This document shows, one piece after another, positions 26,434 to 35,005 of a stretch of 64,000 bases of DNA. Position 1 is the first letter of the stretch. The number at the start of each line of letters is the position of its first letter. Below the pieces are notes generated by a model that saw only the letters and a list, made by a program, of their open reading frames with translations, did no database searches and was not told the DNA's origin. Source of the stretch: Caldalkalibacillus thermarum (GTDB taxonomy: Bacteria > Bacillota > Bacilli > Caldalkalibacillales > Caldalkalibacillaceae); the NCBI RefSeq assembly GCF_014644735.1, contig NZ_BMKZ01000011.1, forward strand, positions 1-64,000, read 5' to 3'. The position numbers were made by a program, and so were the translations under genes.

Positions 26434-27378
26434 TTACTGAATCTGATCTTGGAAACGCTCATAAGTCGTACGCACAATATCGTAGTCTTCAGACTTTGCT
26501 TCGGCAATCCCTGTCCAGTTATAAACATTGTTCAACACTTCAAGCATTTCTTCATCATCATTGAAGCTTAAGAAAGCATCTTTGATTTTTTGTACCCACT
26601 CTTCGCTCAGTCCGGCACGGAGAGAAATGGTGTCATTCGGAATGGGATCGGTATAACCGACCACTTTAATTTTGTCCATTACATCGGGATGGTCGTCCTG
26701 AATGCGTTCCCGGGCATCTTCATAAGTGGTGGCAAAATCAGCATCCCCATTCAGCAAAGCAATCAGCGCGTTATCGTGCCCGCCCACTTGCAGATGGTTA
26801 AAATGAGCGTCTACATTCTCAACGCCCATATCCATCAATTGGGAGGCAGGGAACAGAAATCCGGAGGCGGAAGTGGGGTCGGCATAGGCCCATCTCAAGC
26901 CTTCATTGGCCACCAAATCTTCGATCGAATTGATATCTTCCAGATCCGCCCGGACATTGTACTGGGCGCGGTAAGACAATTCTCCATTACGCTCAGCTTT
27001 TAAAATCACTTGCACGTCTGCCCGCTCTTCTGCCTGGACAAATCCAAAAGGTGGCAAAAAACCAATGTCGATTTGTTGGGTGCGCATCCCTTCCACAAGT
27101 CCGACATAGTCCGTCATCACCTGGGCATCCACTTCAACACCCAGAATTTCACTTAAGCGTTCGGCCAGGGGCTTTACCGTATCTGCAATTTTGTCAGCAT
27201 CCTGGGAAGGGACAAACCCCATAGTCAACCTTGTGATCTCTTCCTTCCCCCCTGCTGCTTCCTCCCCTTCTGCCTCCTCACCGGCTCCCGCATTGTCCTC
27301 GTTGGCCGTTCCACAGGCAGCCAAGGCGAGAACAAACACCATGGAGAGTATCAAAAAGATCAGTTTGTTTCGTTTCAC
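26434..27378 (-). CDS. phnD: Phosphonate/phosphite-type binding lipoprotein PhnD
   Basis: A 314-residue solute-binding lipoprotein with the lipobox LALAACG and a Glu/Gly/Ala-rich linker. Family motifs are MGFVPSQDADKIADTVKPLAERL, GMRTQQIDIGFLPPF and WAYADPTSASGFLFP. The ASG segment and its neighbours bind the oxyanion. Ligands of this family include phosphonates, phosphite and hypophosphite. No C-P lyase, phosphonatase or phosphite dehydrogenase gene lies nearby, so the ligand is not settled. A PhoP-box-like array lies upstream. Confidence 0.9.
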   Translation of the reverse strand: MKRNKLIFLILSMVFVLALAACGTANEDNAGAGEEAEGEEAAGGKEEITRLTMGFVPSQDADKIADTVKPLAERLSEILGVEVDAQVMTDYVGLVEGMRTQQIDIGFLPPFGFVQAEERADVQVILKAERNGELSYRAQYNVRADLEDINSIEDLVANEGLRWAYADPTSASGFLFPASQLMDMGVENVDAHFNHLQVGGHDNALIALLNGDADFATTYEDARERIQDDHPDVMDKIKVVGYTDPIPNDTISLRAGLSEEWVQKIKDAFLSFNDDEEMLEVLNNVYNWTGIAEAKSEDYDIVRTTYERFQDQIQ

Positions 27379-27481
27379 ACCGAATCCTCCTTAACTTTAA
27401 ATTTATGTAGTTTTGTCTGACCATGGCTATTTTACCATAAACCCCATGCATATTGGAGGTATTTTTACAATTCCTTAAAAA

Positions 27482-27509
27482 ATTTAACATCAAGTTAAAA
27501 AAATTTAAA
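27482..27509 (-). promoter_or_regulatory. Candidate PhoP box upstream of phnD
   Basis: On the minus strand three TTAACA-like hexamers, TTTAAA (27509-27504), TTAACT (27498-27493) and TTAAAT (27487-27482), are spaced exactly 11 bp apart, the arrangement bound by PhoP in Bacillus. The region is AT-rich, so chance matches are possible. The pst promoter in this window shows the same spacing. Confidence 0.5.
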
Positions 27510-27640
27510 AAATAAATTTAAACAGAGTTGAAGCTAGAATCACGTTCACCGGTAACAAACAAGCACCGTTGACGTACCTTAACAGGATAATATATCCTAG
27601 TGAGCGAAACCTGATTATATTGAACACGGAGGCTGCTATG

Positions 27641-28477
27641 ATGAACGTATTCCAACAAGCAGAACTGATTATTTTTGATCTTGACGGCACATTATACGAA
27701 GATACCGCACATTTTGAATACTATGCCCAAAGATTAGCGGAACAGATCCCGGAGGATCAGCGGAAGGCTTATTGGCAGGAGTATAAAAGAATGGAAGCGG
27801 GGCAGCATATTGTCACTATTGGCAAGGTTTACGATGTGGTCCGGGACCGTATATTGGAATTGGATTACCCCACAAATCTAGTTAAGCAAGCCTGGACATG
27901 GGAAGGGAAACCTTTAAGTGATGAAGAAATAGCCCGTTCTTACCCTTCACCCATCCAGTGCGATTTCCAGTCGATGATTGCCATCGGGGATGGATGGTGG
28001 CTGCCCAACGTTTGTGCCCGTCATTTTGGGGCCATGGATACAGAGTCTGCTTATCATGCCACCAAAGAATATATGGCCAGCGATCAGTTTCAATTAACCC
28101 CTGTCCCGGGATTAAGGGAAGCCCTGGATTATCTTAAAACAAAAAAAGAGCTGGTTCTAGTGACCAACAGCCAGCCAGATGATGTTGAGCGGCTCTTAAC
28201 CATGTTAAATTTACAAGGACTGTTTGGACTCATCATCACTGGAGCTAAAAAACCCCAGTACACGCTGCATCATTTCAGTCAGCTGTTAAAGAGTTACAAC
28301 ATTGACGCGGCCCGGGCCCTTTCCATCGGTGACAATTTTATCAATGACATCGCCCCCGCCCATCAATTAGGTATGAAAACCATCTTCATTGACATGTATA
28401 ATCTAGATTATCCTGGGTATGACGGTTGCAAGGTGAGCAGCATTGCGGAGACCGTCGAGGCCATGAAACAATGCTAA
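27641..28477 (+). CDS. HAD-superfamily hydrolase
   Basis: About 278 residues with motif I DLDGTLYEDTA, motif II LVTNSQPDDVE, a lysine in TGAKKP and motif IV SIGDNFINDIAPA. The helical cap after motif I is large and Trp/Tyr-rich. The substrate is unknown. The two tandem ATGs at 27638 and 27641 follow GGAGG by 5 and 8 nt; I prefer the second. A TTGACG box near 27570 could be its promoter. It stands alone and converges on the cofactor gene cluster. Confidence 0.82.
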   Translation: MNVFQQAELIIFDLDGTLYEDTAHFEYYAQRLAEQIPEDQRKAYWQEYKRMEAGQHIVTIGKVYDVVRDRILELDYPTNLVKQAWTWEGKPLSDEEIARSYPSPIQCDFQSMIAIGDGWWLPNVCARHFGAMDTESAYHATKEYMASDQFQLTPVPGLREALDYLKTKKELVLVTNSQPDDVERLLTMLNLQGLFGLIITGAKKPQYTLHHFSQLLKSYNIDAARALSIGDNFINDIAPAHQLGMKTIFIDMYNLDYPGYDGCKVSSIAETVEAMKQC

Positions 28478-28519
28478 CCATCTGAGCTGCTCTTATAAAA
28501 AAGATTTCATAAAAAAATT

Positions 28520-28565
28520 CAGCATAACCGGTAACTCCTATTAACTAAACGGGACCGGTTATGCT
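28520..28565. terminator. Bidirectional intrinsic terminator
   Basis: CAGCATAACCGGT and ACCGGTTATGCTG form a perfect 13-bp stem with a 20-nt loop. A run of Ts follows on the minus strand and T-rich sequence on the plus strand, between two convergent genes. Confidence 0.8.
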
Positions 28566-28584
28566 GTGTTGATATTTTATTTTT

Positions 28585-29613
28585 CTACATGCCGATATAT
28601 CTGGCATATACGGCTTTGGCCCGGGTCACATCTTCCGTCCCTTGCACCAGGACACGCCCATCTGTGAACAACACTAAGCGCAGATCATCAATGTCCGCCC
28701 GCAAGAGGAACGGGGTTAATTCGACTTTGCCCACTTTTTCCAAGCGTTTTTTCCACTCCTTTAAATCCCAGTCACGTTTGACAGAAGGTGTAATTTGAAC
28801 CGTTTCCCTGCCGCATAAGGAGGTAATTTGGCCTTCTTCTTTCATTTCCAGAGCCGGATATTCTTTCTTCTGGCAGGTCAGACAGCCTGTTTTGGGCTGT
28901 CTAAGCTTGATGTCGTGACTGAAGCCGTGCCAGAGATCGAAACTAAGCAAGGTGCTGCGCACAGCTTCTTTTTTTCCTACGAGCAGTTTTAGCGCCTCTG
29001 TCGCCTGATAAGAAGCAATGATATCCACCACCGGAGCAATCACGCCGCTGGTATCACAAGTTTCTCCTGTTCCTTGCCCTTCATCAATCAGGCAACGCAA
29101 ACAAGGGGTTTCCCCGGGAATAAACGTAGCCTGCATCCCCCTTGCGGCGACTACTCCGCCGTAAACATAAGGAATGCCATGTTTAAAGGCGTAATCGTTC
29201 ATTAAAAAACGGGTCTGAAAGTTGTCCGTTCCGTCCAGAATTAAATCCACTTCATGAGCGACCTGGTCAATATTGGCCGCTGTTAAATCCCCAACAATGC
29301 CTTCAATGTGGATCTCCGAATTGATCTGTTTCAACTTCCGCTCGGCAGCAATTGCTTTGGGCAGGCTCTGGGCCGCATCTTGCTCGTCAAACAGCATCTG
29401 GCGCTGCAAATTGCTTGGCTCCACAAAGTCCCGGTCAATAAAGCGGACATGTCCAACCCCTGCCCGCACCATGTGATTAGCCAAAACAGTGCCTAAGGCT
29501 CCCATGCCCACAATCAGCACCCGGCTTTGCCCCAGACGCTTCTGCCCTTCTTCGCCGATGGGGGTAAACAACATTTGCCGCGAATATCTTGATTGCTTCA
29601 GCTCTTGCTTCAT
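28585..29613 (-). CDS. moeB: ThiF/MoeB-family adenylyltransferase (copy 1)
   Basis: This E1-like enzyme adenylates the C-terminal glycine of MoaD (and often ThiS). It has GMGALGTVLANHMVRAGVG, the ATP site, then LQRQMLFDEQD, the R/D residues of DGTDNFQTRFLMND, and zinc-binding CxxC pairs (CLRC and CLTC). About 70 extra C-terminal residues follow, as in Bacillus MoeB. The start is the ATG at 29613 (MKQELKQSRYS) preceded by GGAGG; the upstream ATG lies within that site. It follows moaD by 24 nt in the operon moeA-moaE-moaD-moeB. Confidence 0.9.
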   Translation of the reverse strand: MKQELKQSRYSRQMLFTPIGEEGQKRLGQSRVLIVGMGALGTVLANHMVRAGVGHVRFIDRDFVEPSNLQRQMLFDEQDAAQSLPKAIAAERKLKQINSEIHIEGIVGDLTAANIDQVAHEVDLILDGTDNFQTRFLMNDYAFKHGIPYVYGGVVAARGMQATFIPGETPCLRCLIDEGQGTGETCDTSGVIAPVVDIIASYQATEALKLLVGKKEAVRSTLLSFDLWHGFSHDIKLRQPKTGCLTCQKKEYPALEMKEEGQITSLCGRETVQITPSVKRDWDLKEWKKRLEKVGKVELTPFLLRADIDDLRLVLFTDGRVLVQGTEDVTRAKAVYARYIGM

Positions 29614-29637
29614 GCCCAACGCCTCCATGCTTGGCCA

Positions 29638-29877
29638 TTATCCCCCGCTGACGGGGGGAATGACAGCAACTTGATCTCCGTCCTTTAAAACCGTCGAGTC
29701 GTCCGCAAACTCCTCATTCACCGCAATCATAACCCGCTTCATGTCATCGGCCAGCTCAGGGCAGGTTTCAGCCAGCCAGAGTTTCAACTCTCCCACAGTT
29801 ATCCCTTTCCGTTCACAACGAATCGTGTCCCTGCCTGCTTTTTCCCTGATACCGGCGAATAGCAAGACGTTAATCAT
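29638..29877 (-). CDS. moaD: Molybdopterin synthase small subunit MoaD (copy 1)
   Basis: A 79-residue ubiquitin-fold sulfur carrier ending PPVSGG; the terminal Gly-Gly becomes the thiocarboxylate. The family pattern IREKAGRD and AVNEEFADD is visible. It overlaps the end of moaE by 8 bp and is followed by the MoeB that presumably charges it, so this MoaD-MoaE pair forms the canonical molybdopterin synthase. Confidence 0.93.
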   Translation of the reverse strand: MINVLLFAGIREKAGRDTIRCERKGITVGELKLWLAETCPELADDMKRVMIAVNEEFADDSTVLKDGDQVAVIPPVSGG

Positions 29878-30352
29878 CAGTCAGTCCCTCCGGTTTTCCG
29901 CTCGGGTAAGCCACACGCTCCAGCTGGTCTCCGATCCAGGCTTCCCCGTCTTCCCAAAATTCCTTCTTCCAGATCGGTACGATCTCCTTGATCCGCTCGA
30001 TGGCATAACGGGACGCCTCGTAAGCATCAGCCCGGTGCGGGGTGGAGACGGCGATCACCACAGCAATATCAGAGATCTCCAGCCGCCCAATGCGGTGGCT
30101 GATCGCCACCCGGGCCTCCGGCCACCGTTCAGCAATTTCCTGGCCAATTTTAAACAGCTGTTTTTCAGCCATAGATACATAAGCTTCATACTCCAGATAT
30201 AATGTTTTACGCCCCTTGGTGATTTCCCTGACCGTGCCGATAAACGTATTGATGGCGCCTGCATGGGGATGAATCACCTTGGATACCACTTCCTCGATGG
30301 AAATGGGTTCTGGCACCACTTTAAAATGATCAGGAACGGGCTGTTGACCCAT
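29870..30352 (-). CDS. moaE: Molybdopterin synthase large subunit MoaE
   Basis: MoaE converts cyclic pyranopterin monophosphate into molybdopterin with sulfur from MoaD. Family motifs are GAINTFIGTVREITKGR, LEYEAYVSMAEKQL, AISHRIGRLEISDIAVVIAVSTPHR and the catalytic lysine region PIWKKEFWEDGEAW. Length 160 aa is normal. It overlaps the upstream moeA by 23 bp and the downstream moaD by 8 bp, implying coupled translation. It is the only MoaE in the window, although there are two MoaD proteins. Confidence 0.95.
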   Translation of the reverse strand: MGQQPVPDHFKVVPEPISIEEVVSKVIHPHAGAINTFIGTVREITKGRKTLYLEYEAYVSMAEKQLFKIGQEIAERWPEARVAISHRIGRLEISDIAVVIAVSTPHRADAYEASRYAIERIKEIVPIWKKEFWEDGEAWIGDQLERVAYPSGKPEGLTDD

Positions 30353-31604
30353 GGCACATCCCCTCCTCTTCCAGCCAAATGACGTTCACTTTCTCCCCCC
30401 GGTGGTAGGTTTGCTCACCACCTGGAATCATCAGCAAACTGTTCGCTTCTAGAAGCCCGGAAATAATGCTTGATTTATCCAAACCAACCGGCCGCACCAC
30501 CATTTGGCCCTGGTGTAGCTCCGTCCGGGCCCGCATCAGACGGGTATACGGGTTCGTGGTGGTGATATCCACCGCAAGGGTAGCCGAGATTTGAGGCAGG
30601 TGTATGTGTTGAGCCCCCATAGCCTTTTTTAACACGGGACGGACAAACAGCTCCACTCCAACGAAACAAGCAGCGGGATTACCGGACAGGCCGAAAAGCC
30701 ATTTTTCTCCCTTTTTGGCCACCGTGGTGACACTGCCAGGACGCATGGCCACTTTGTTAAACAGCACCTCAGCATCCAAGCGTTCAATTAAAGCTTGCAC
30801 AAAGTCGTAGTCACCTACAGAGGCTCCTCCAGTGGTGACCACAAAATCTGCTTCTTCTAAAGCCGTTGCCACGGCCTGGTAACATGCTTCAAAATCATCT
30901 TTTATGATACCCAAGGGTTTGGGTACGGCGCCCATCCTTCTGAGCTGGGTTTCGACCATGTAGGAGTTGCTATTGCGGATTTTACCCGGAACTAAAGGGG
31001 CATCTACCGGCAATAGTTCAGAACCTGTGGCCAAAATGGCAACTTCCGGCGGTTGATACACTTTGACCTGGTGATAGCCAAAGGTAGCCAACACCGCTTT
31101 TTCTCCCGGTCCGATACGCCGACCGGTCTTGGCCAGAACCATTCCTGCTGTGATATCTTCACCCCTGTGGGAGATGTGGCTGCCGGGGGAGACAGGACTT
31201 GTCACCTCAATGTAAGACCCATCTTTGTCATTGCCTTCCCGCACATCCTCCAGCATGAGCACGGCATCGGCCCCGGGAGGGATAGCTGCCCCCGTCATAA
31301 TCCGCATGGCGGTGCCAGACTGTAAAGGGCCTTGGGCTTCTTTTCCAGCGGGGATCGATTCAATTACCCTTAATCTTTTGGGAGCATCCGGTTCGGCTTG
31401 TTGTGTATCGGCCGCTTTGACAGCAAACCCGTCATACATGGAACGGTCAAACATAGGGACATGATGATCAGCCACAATATCCTCAGCCAGATGGAGAAAA
31501 TCGGCCTTTTCTAAAGAGACGGTTATGGCCTTTCCCGGTGAGGATCTGGACACAATCCGTTCAATCGCCTCTTCAATAGTGACCGGTTTTCTATCAGTCT
31601 TCAT
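30330..31604 (-). CDS. moeA: Molybdopterin molybdenumtransferase MoeA (copy 1)
   Basis: MoeA inserts the metal oxyanion into adenylylated molybdopterin. The 424-residue protein has the four domains expected: the N-terminal hinge, MFDRSMYDGFAVKAADT, IMTGAAIPPGADAVLMLEDV, VVTTGGASVGDYDF (the MPT-binding GGxSxGDxD motif), and the C-terminal barrel. FGLSGNPAACFVGVELFVRPVL is also present. It is the first gene of the moeA-moaE-moaD-moeB operon, placing it with the MoaE-dependent branch. Confidence 0.94.
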   Translation of the reverse strand: MKTDRKPVTIEEAIERIVSRSSPGKAITVSLEKADFLHLAEDIVADHHVPMFDRSMYDGFAVKAADTQQAEPDAPKRLRVIESIPAGKEAQGPLQSGTAMRIMTGAAIPPGADAVLMLEDVREGNDKDGSYIEVTSPVSPGSHISHRGEDITAGMVLAKTGRRIGPGEKAVLATFGYHQVKVYQPPEVAILATGSELLPVDAPLVPGKIRNSNSYMVETQLRRMGAVPKPLGIIKDDFEACYQAVATALEEADFVVTTGGASVGDYDFVQALIERLDAEVLFNKVAMRPGSVTTVAKKGEKWLFGLSGNPAACFVGVELFVRPVLKKAMGAQHIHLPQISATLAVDITTTNPYTRLMRARTELHQGQMVVRPVGLDKSSIISGLLEANSLLMIPGGEQTYHRGEKVNVIWLEEEGMCHGSTARS

Positions 31605-31635
31605 CTTTTACCGCTCCTCCGGTATTTCACTAAGT

Positions 31636-32268
31636 CTATGGTACATGATACGCTCCCCCTTGACAATTAATCAGCTCCCCTTCTGTTATGATCACGTCCA
31701 CTGGCTGATCAAAAGGTTCGCGGGGGAGGGGATGATTCAAGACCTGAAACTGAAAAGCAAGGCTGACTTTGGCTACCGCCGGGGATAAAGTGGCTAAATA
31801 GCGGTCATAATAACCGGCGCCATAACCAATCCGGTATCCCTCCCGGTCAAAGGCCACCCCGGGTACGATCAGACACTGTAAGCGATCGACATCCATAGGG
31901 GTACAGCGTTCGGGGACAGGTTCCGGAATTCCGAAATAAACCGCTTCCAGGTCATCAAATGTGTCCACCTTATAAAAAGTTAACTGTCGTGTTTGGGGAT
32001 TACACTTGGGCAAATAGATGGTCTTGCCTTGCCTCCATCCTTCTTCAATCAGAGGCACGGTATTCACTTCTTGATTAACAGAATGATAGAGGGCTACATG
32101 GCGGGATTTCTGCCACACTGAGAGGCCGCATAAACGATCCTTAATCCGGGCTGACCTTTCCTTCCATTCCTCAGCGGGCAACTGCTTTTTTAAAAACGTT
32201 ATCTGCTGGCGAATGCGCTGCTTGGTGTACTGGTTTTGCTTCCCATTTTCCTCTGGGATGTGGGCCAA
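31636..32268 (-). CDS. yqgN: 5-formyltetrahydrofolate cyclo-ligase (YqgN)
   Basis: The enzyme converts 5-formyl-THF to 5,10-methenyl-THF with ATP, rescuing stored folate. Hallmarks are the substrate-loop region and the C-terminal GYRIGYGAGYYDRYL, a family signature. Length 210 aa is slightly above average because of a longer basic N-terminus. It lies 31 nt upstream of the moeA start, so it may head this operon, though no functional link to cofactor synthesis is known. Confidence 0.92.
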   Translation of the reverse strand: MAHIPEENGKQNQYTKQRIRQQITFLKKQLPAEEWKERSARIKDRLCGLSVWQKSRHVALYHSVNQEVNTVPLIEEGWRQGKTIYLPKCNPQTRQLTFYKVDTFDDLEAVYFGIPEPVPERCTPMDVDRLQCLIVPGVAFDREGYRIGYGAGYYDRYLATLSPAVAKVSLAFQFQVLNHPLPREPFDQPVDVIITEGELINCQGGAYHVP

Positions 32269-32483
32269 GGTATTCCCCTCCTTCCCTCAATTCGTTGTCA
32301 GATCATCTTATTCGTTAAAGGTTTTGCAAGCGTTGTCATTCAGTCACCAACCCAAGCAGAAAACCATATATTGAAAACAGGATAAAGCTTTGAACCCGGC
32401 TTAACAATTGTAGCAGAGGTCAGGCTTAGGAGAGGGCATTACCACCGCACCGAACACAGCAGTAGGGGCACGACGGCTTGAAC

Positions 32484-32516
32484 GACAAAGAGAGTGGTCC
32501 ATCCACTCTCTTTGTC
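32484..32516 (-). terminator. Hairpin abutting the AI-2E-family gene
   Basis: GACAAAGAGAGTGG and CCACTCTCTTTGTC form a perfect 14-bp stem with a 5-nt loop immediately after the stop codon (TAG) of the membrane protein gene. There is no T run after it, so Rho-independent termination would be weak; it may protect the mRNA end. Confidence 0.55.
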
Positions 32517-33584
32517 CTATTTACTGGACAAACGCAACTGATACAAGCGATACATATGTTTAACGACCACTTTGGACACGGCATAAATGGGAACAGCTAA
32601 AATCAGACCAATGATCCCTGCCAGACTGCCTGCAACTAACAACAGCAAAATGATCGTCAACGGATGAACATCAAGTACGCGTCCCATCACCTGCGGTGAA
32701 ATCAAATTAGATTCAATTTGCTGGGCAATTACCACAACGATAATCACCTTCAGCATCATCCACGGCGAATCAATCAAGCCCACAATCACTGCGGGAAAGG
32801 TGCCGATAAACGGCCCTATAAAGGGAATCACATTGGTTAACATGGCCACCAAGGCCAGAATTAACGAGTACTCCAGGCCAATGATTAAATAACCAATATA
32901 AACCATGATGCCCACGCACAGGCTGACAATCAGTTGCCCCAAAACATAAGTGCTCAGGGCTTTATTCATGCCAGAGAGAATGGCTTGGGCCTCTGTCCGC
33001 TTATCCTCCGGTAAGAGCTTCAAAATACCTTCGGGAAAGCGGTGGCCGTCTTTCAGCATGTAAAAAAGAATAAACGGGACGATAGCCAAAGTGATCACAA
33101 AACTTGTAATCCCACTGATAATATTAGCTAAATTTTGGCCGATGGCACTCATCAGCTGTTGCACGTAAACAGTGGCCTGCTCAATCCAGTCATTGACAAA
33201 ATCAGGAAAGTTGGCTTGATTGGCCTGAAAATAAAGCCACTGACTCCACAAAAGATCGGCAATGGCCGGAGCAGTTTCAATCAGACGGTTCATTTGTTGC
33301 TGGAAAATAGGACCGACCGCCAAACTTAACCCGACTAAAACCCCAATCACAGCCACATACAGCAAAAGGATCGCCATGGCCCGGGGTACGCGGTGCTCAG
33401 CCAAGAAGTCGACGATCGGCTTCATTACGTAAAATAAGACCCCAGCCAGCAAAAACGGCATTAGTAAAGTTTGAAAAGCAACTCTAATCGGAGTAAAAAT
33501 AAAGGAAACCTGACTGGCCAGCCAAATAATGGCCAATACCAGAATCACGCCATAACAAAAGGTGAAAAATTTATGCTTGGGCAT
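32517..33584 (-). CDS. AI-2E transporter family membrane protein
   Basis: This 355-residue protein has about eight hydrophobic helices. It carries the family's conserved stretches: YVLGQLIVSLCVGIMVYIGYLIIGLEYSLILALVAMLTNVIPFIGPFIGTFPA and the C-terminal SNLISPQVMGRVLDVHPLTIILLLLVAG. Members of this large family act as exporters or Na+/H+ antiporters in some bacteria. The true substrate is unknown here. It is convergent in no way with its neighbours; it precedes moaA by 72 nt on the same strand but is probably independent. Confidence 0.88.
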   Translation of the reverse strand: MPKHKFFTFCYGVILVLAIIWLASQVSFIFTPIRVAFQTLLMPFLLAGVLFYVMKPIVDFLAEHRVPRAMAILLLYVAVIGVLVGLSLAVGPIFQQQMNRLIETAPAIADLLWSQWLYFQANQANFPDFVNDWIEQATVYVQQLMSAIGQNLANIISGITSFVITLAIVPFILFYMLKDGHRFPEGILKLLPEDKRTEAQAILSGMNKALSTYVLGQLIVSLCVGIMVYIGYLIIGLEYSLILALVAMLTNVIPFIGPFIGTFPAVIVGLIDSPWMMLKVIIVVVIAQQIESNLISPQVMGRVLDVHPLTIILLLLVAGSLAGIIGLILAVPIYAVSKVVVKHMYRLYQLRLSSK

Positions 33585-33656
33585 CTGTCTGCTCCTCTTT
33601 TTTGTGGTGTGACCTTTTGTTGATGATGACCTGGAATAATGTTTACTGTCCTTCTC

Positions 33657-34685
33657 TTATCCGCCAATATGATACATCTCCACTTTTTTGCCCTTTAAAA
33701 CATTTGTGTTTTTTAGACGCTCTTCTGAGTAGCGGTCTTGTCGCTTCTCCCATACATTAACAATGCGCGTCCTGAGTTGTTCATCTGTCTCACCCTGACG
33801 CAGCGGGGTGCGCAAGTCAGTACCTGCCGTAGCAAACAAACAGGTGTACAAAGTGCCTTCTGCTGACAAACGGGCCCGGGTACAGGTGGAGCAAAAGGCT
33901 TCAGTGACCGAAGAAATAAAACCGATCTCCTGCTTTGTCCCCTTGTACCGGTAACGGGAGGCCACCTCTCCGTAATAATTAGGTTCTACTGGTTCGAGGG
34001 GCATTTCGGCATTAATCATCTGCACAATTTCCCTGCTAGGCACCACATGTTCCAGCCGCCACCCGTTAGCATTACCCACATCCATAAATTCAATAAAGCG
34101 TAAGATGTGACCCTTTTTTCTGAAGTAGCGGGCCATAGGCAAAATATCCTGGTCATTGACGCCCTTTTGCACAACCATATTAATTTTGATGCCAAGCCCT
34201 GCTTTTTCTGCAGCTTCAATCCCTTTCAACACATCACGCACTTTAAAACCGCGGCCGTTCATCTTGCCGAACCGTTCGTCGTCCAAACTGTCCAAGCTAA
34301 CATTCACCCTGTTTAACCCTGCCGATTTAAGAGCTTGGGCATATTTCGGCAGCAATGAGCCATTAGTGGTCAGGGCAATATCTTCAATCCCTTCCACCTG
34401 CCGAATCATCTTAATTAAGGTGGGGAGCTCTTTTCTAAGCAGCGGTTCTCCACCCGTGATGCGAATCTTCTTAACCCCTAAGGTGGCAAAAATACGGACC
34501 AAGCGGATAATTTCTTCAAACGTTAACAACTTTTCCTGTGGGAGAAAAGGATAATCGGCACCAAAAATCTCTTCCGGCATACAATATCGGCACCGGAAAT
34601 TACATTTATCAGTGACTGAGATGCGCAGGTCACTTAACGGGCGATTAAACCGGTCAAACACGTGCTGATGGGCTTTGGCTGTCAT
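33657..34685 (-). CDS. moaA: GTP 3',8-cyclase MoaA
   Basis: MoaA starts molybdopterin synthesis from GTP by radical SAM chemistry. The N-terminal cluster motif is CNFRCRYC, followed by [14 protein letters not shown]. The second cluster uses C-terminal [10 protein letters not shown] and, 13 residues later, YTCLFA. The protein ends HIGG, the Gly-Gly tail that enters the active site. The start is the ATG at 34685 ([16 protein letters not shown]) with GGGGGAG upstream. MoaC, its partner, is not in the window. Confidence 0.95.
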   Translation of the reverse strand: MTAKAHQHVFDRFNRPLSDLRISVTDKCNFRCRYCMPEEIFGADYPFLPQEKLLTFEEIIRLVRIFATLGVKKIRITGGEPLLRKELPTLIKMIRQVEGIEDIALTTNGSLLPKYAQALKSAGLNRVNVSLDSLDDERFGKMNGRGFKVRDVLKGIEAAEKAGLGIKINMVVQKGVNDQDILPMARYFRKKGHILRFIEFMDVGNANGWRLEHVVPSREIVQMINAEMPLEPVEPNYYGEVASRYRYKGTKQEIGFISSVTEAFCSTCTRARLSAEGTLYTCLFATAGTDLRTPLRQGETDEQLRTRIVNVWEKRQDRYSEERLKNTNVLKGKKVEMYHIGG

Positions 34686-34761
34686 CTTAATACTCCCCCA
34701 CCAAATCATATTCATATCATTATAATTTTATCACACTCATTTCGCATATCATAGCACTGGC

Positions 34762-34986
34762 TTAATGATAAATCCTTTTAGAAATATATAATTTCCAATC
34801 TTCTGGTGTATCGATGTCTACGCCCCATAATGAATGATCAAAATCGACGTATTCTACTTCAGCTAAATGTTGACGAATGACATGATTGGCCCCCCTATCT
34901 CCTTCAATGCGAAGCAATTCCGGGAAAATGTCTTCAGCAAAGAAGACTGGATGACCAGGAACAGCTGCATAGCGAGGACGGATAAT
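34762..34986 (-). pseudogene. C-terminal fragment of a MocA/MobA-like nucleotidyltransferase
   Basis: The minus-strand frame from 34986 to the TAA at 34762 reads RYAAVPGHPVFFAEDIFPELL, IEGDRGANHVIRQH and WGVDIDTPEDW. This is the C-terminal third of molybdopterin cytidylyl- or guanylyltransferase-type proteins (GHP loop, GDRGA and DIDTPED motifs). Two consecutive TGA codons lie just upstream, and the first ~120 residues with the nucleotide-binding P-loop are absent. It lies between moaA and the fused moeA, where a cofactor nucleotidyltransferase would be expected. Confidence 0.72.
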
Positions 34987-35005
34987 TCATCACAAATCCG
35001 TACCG

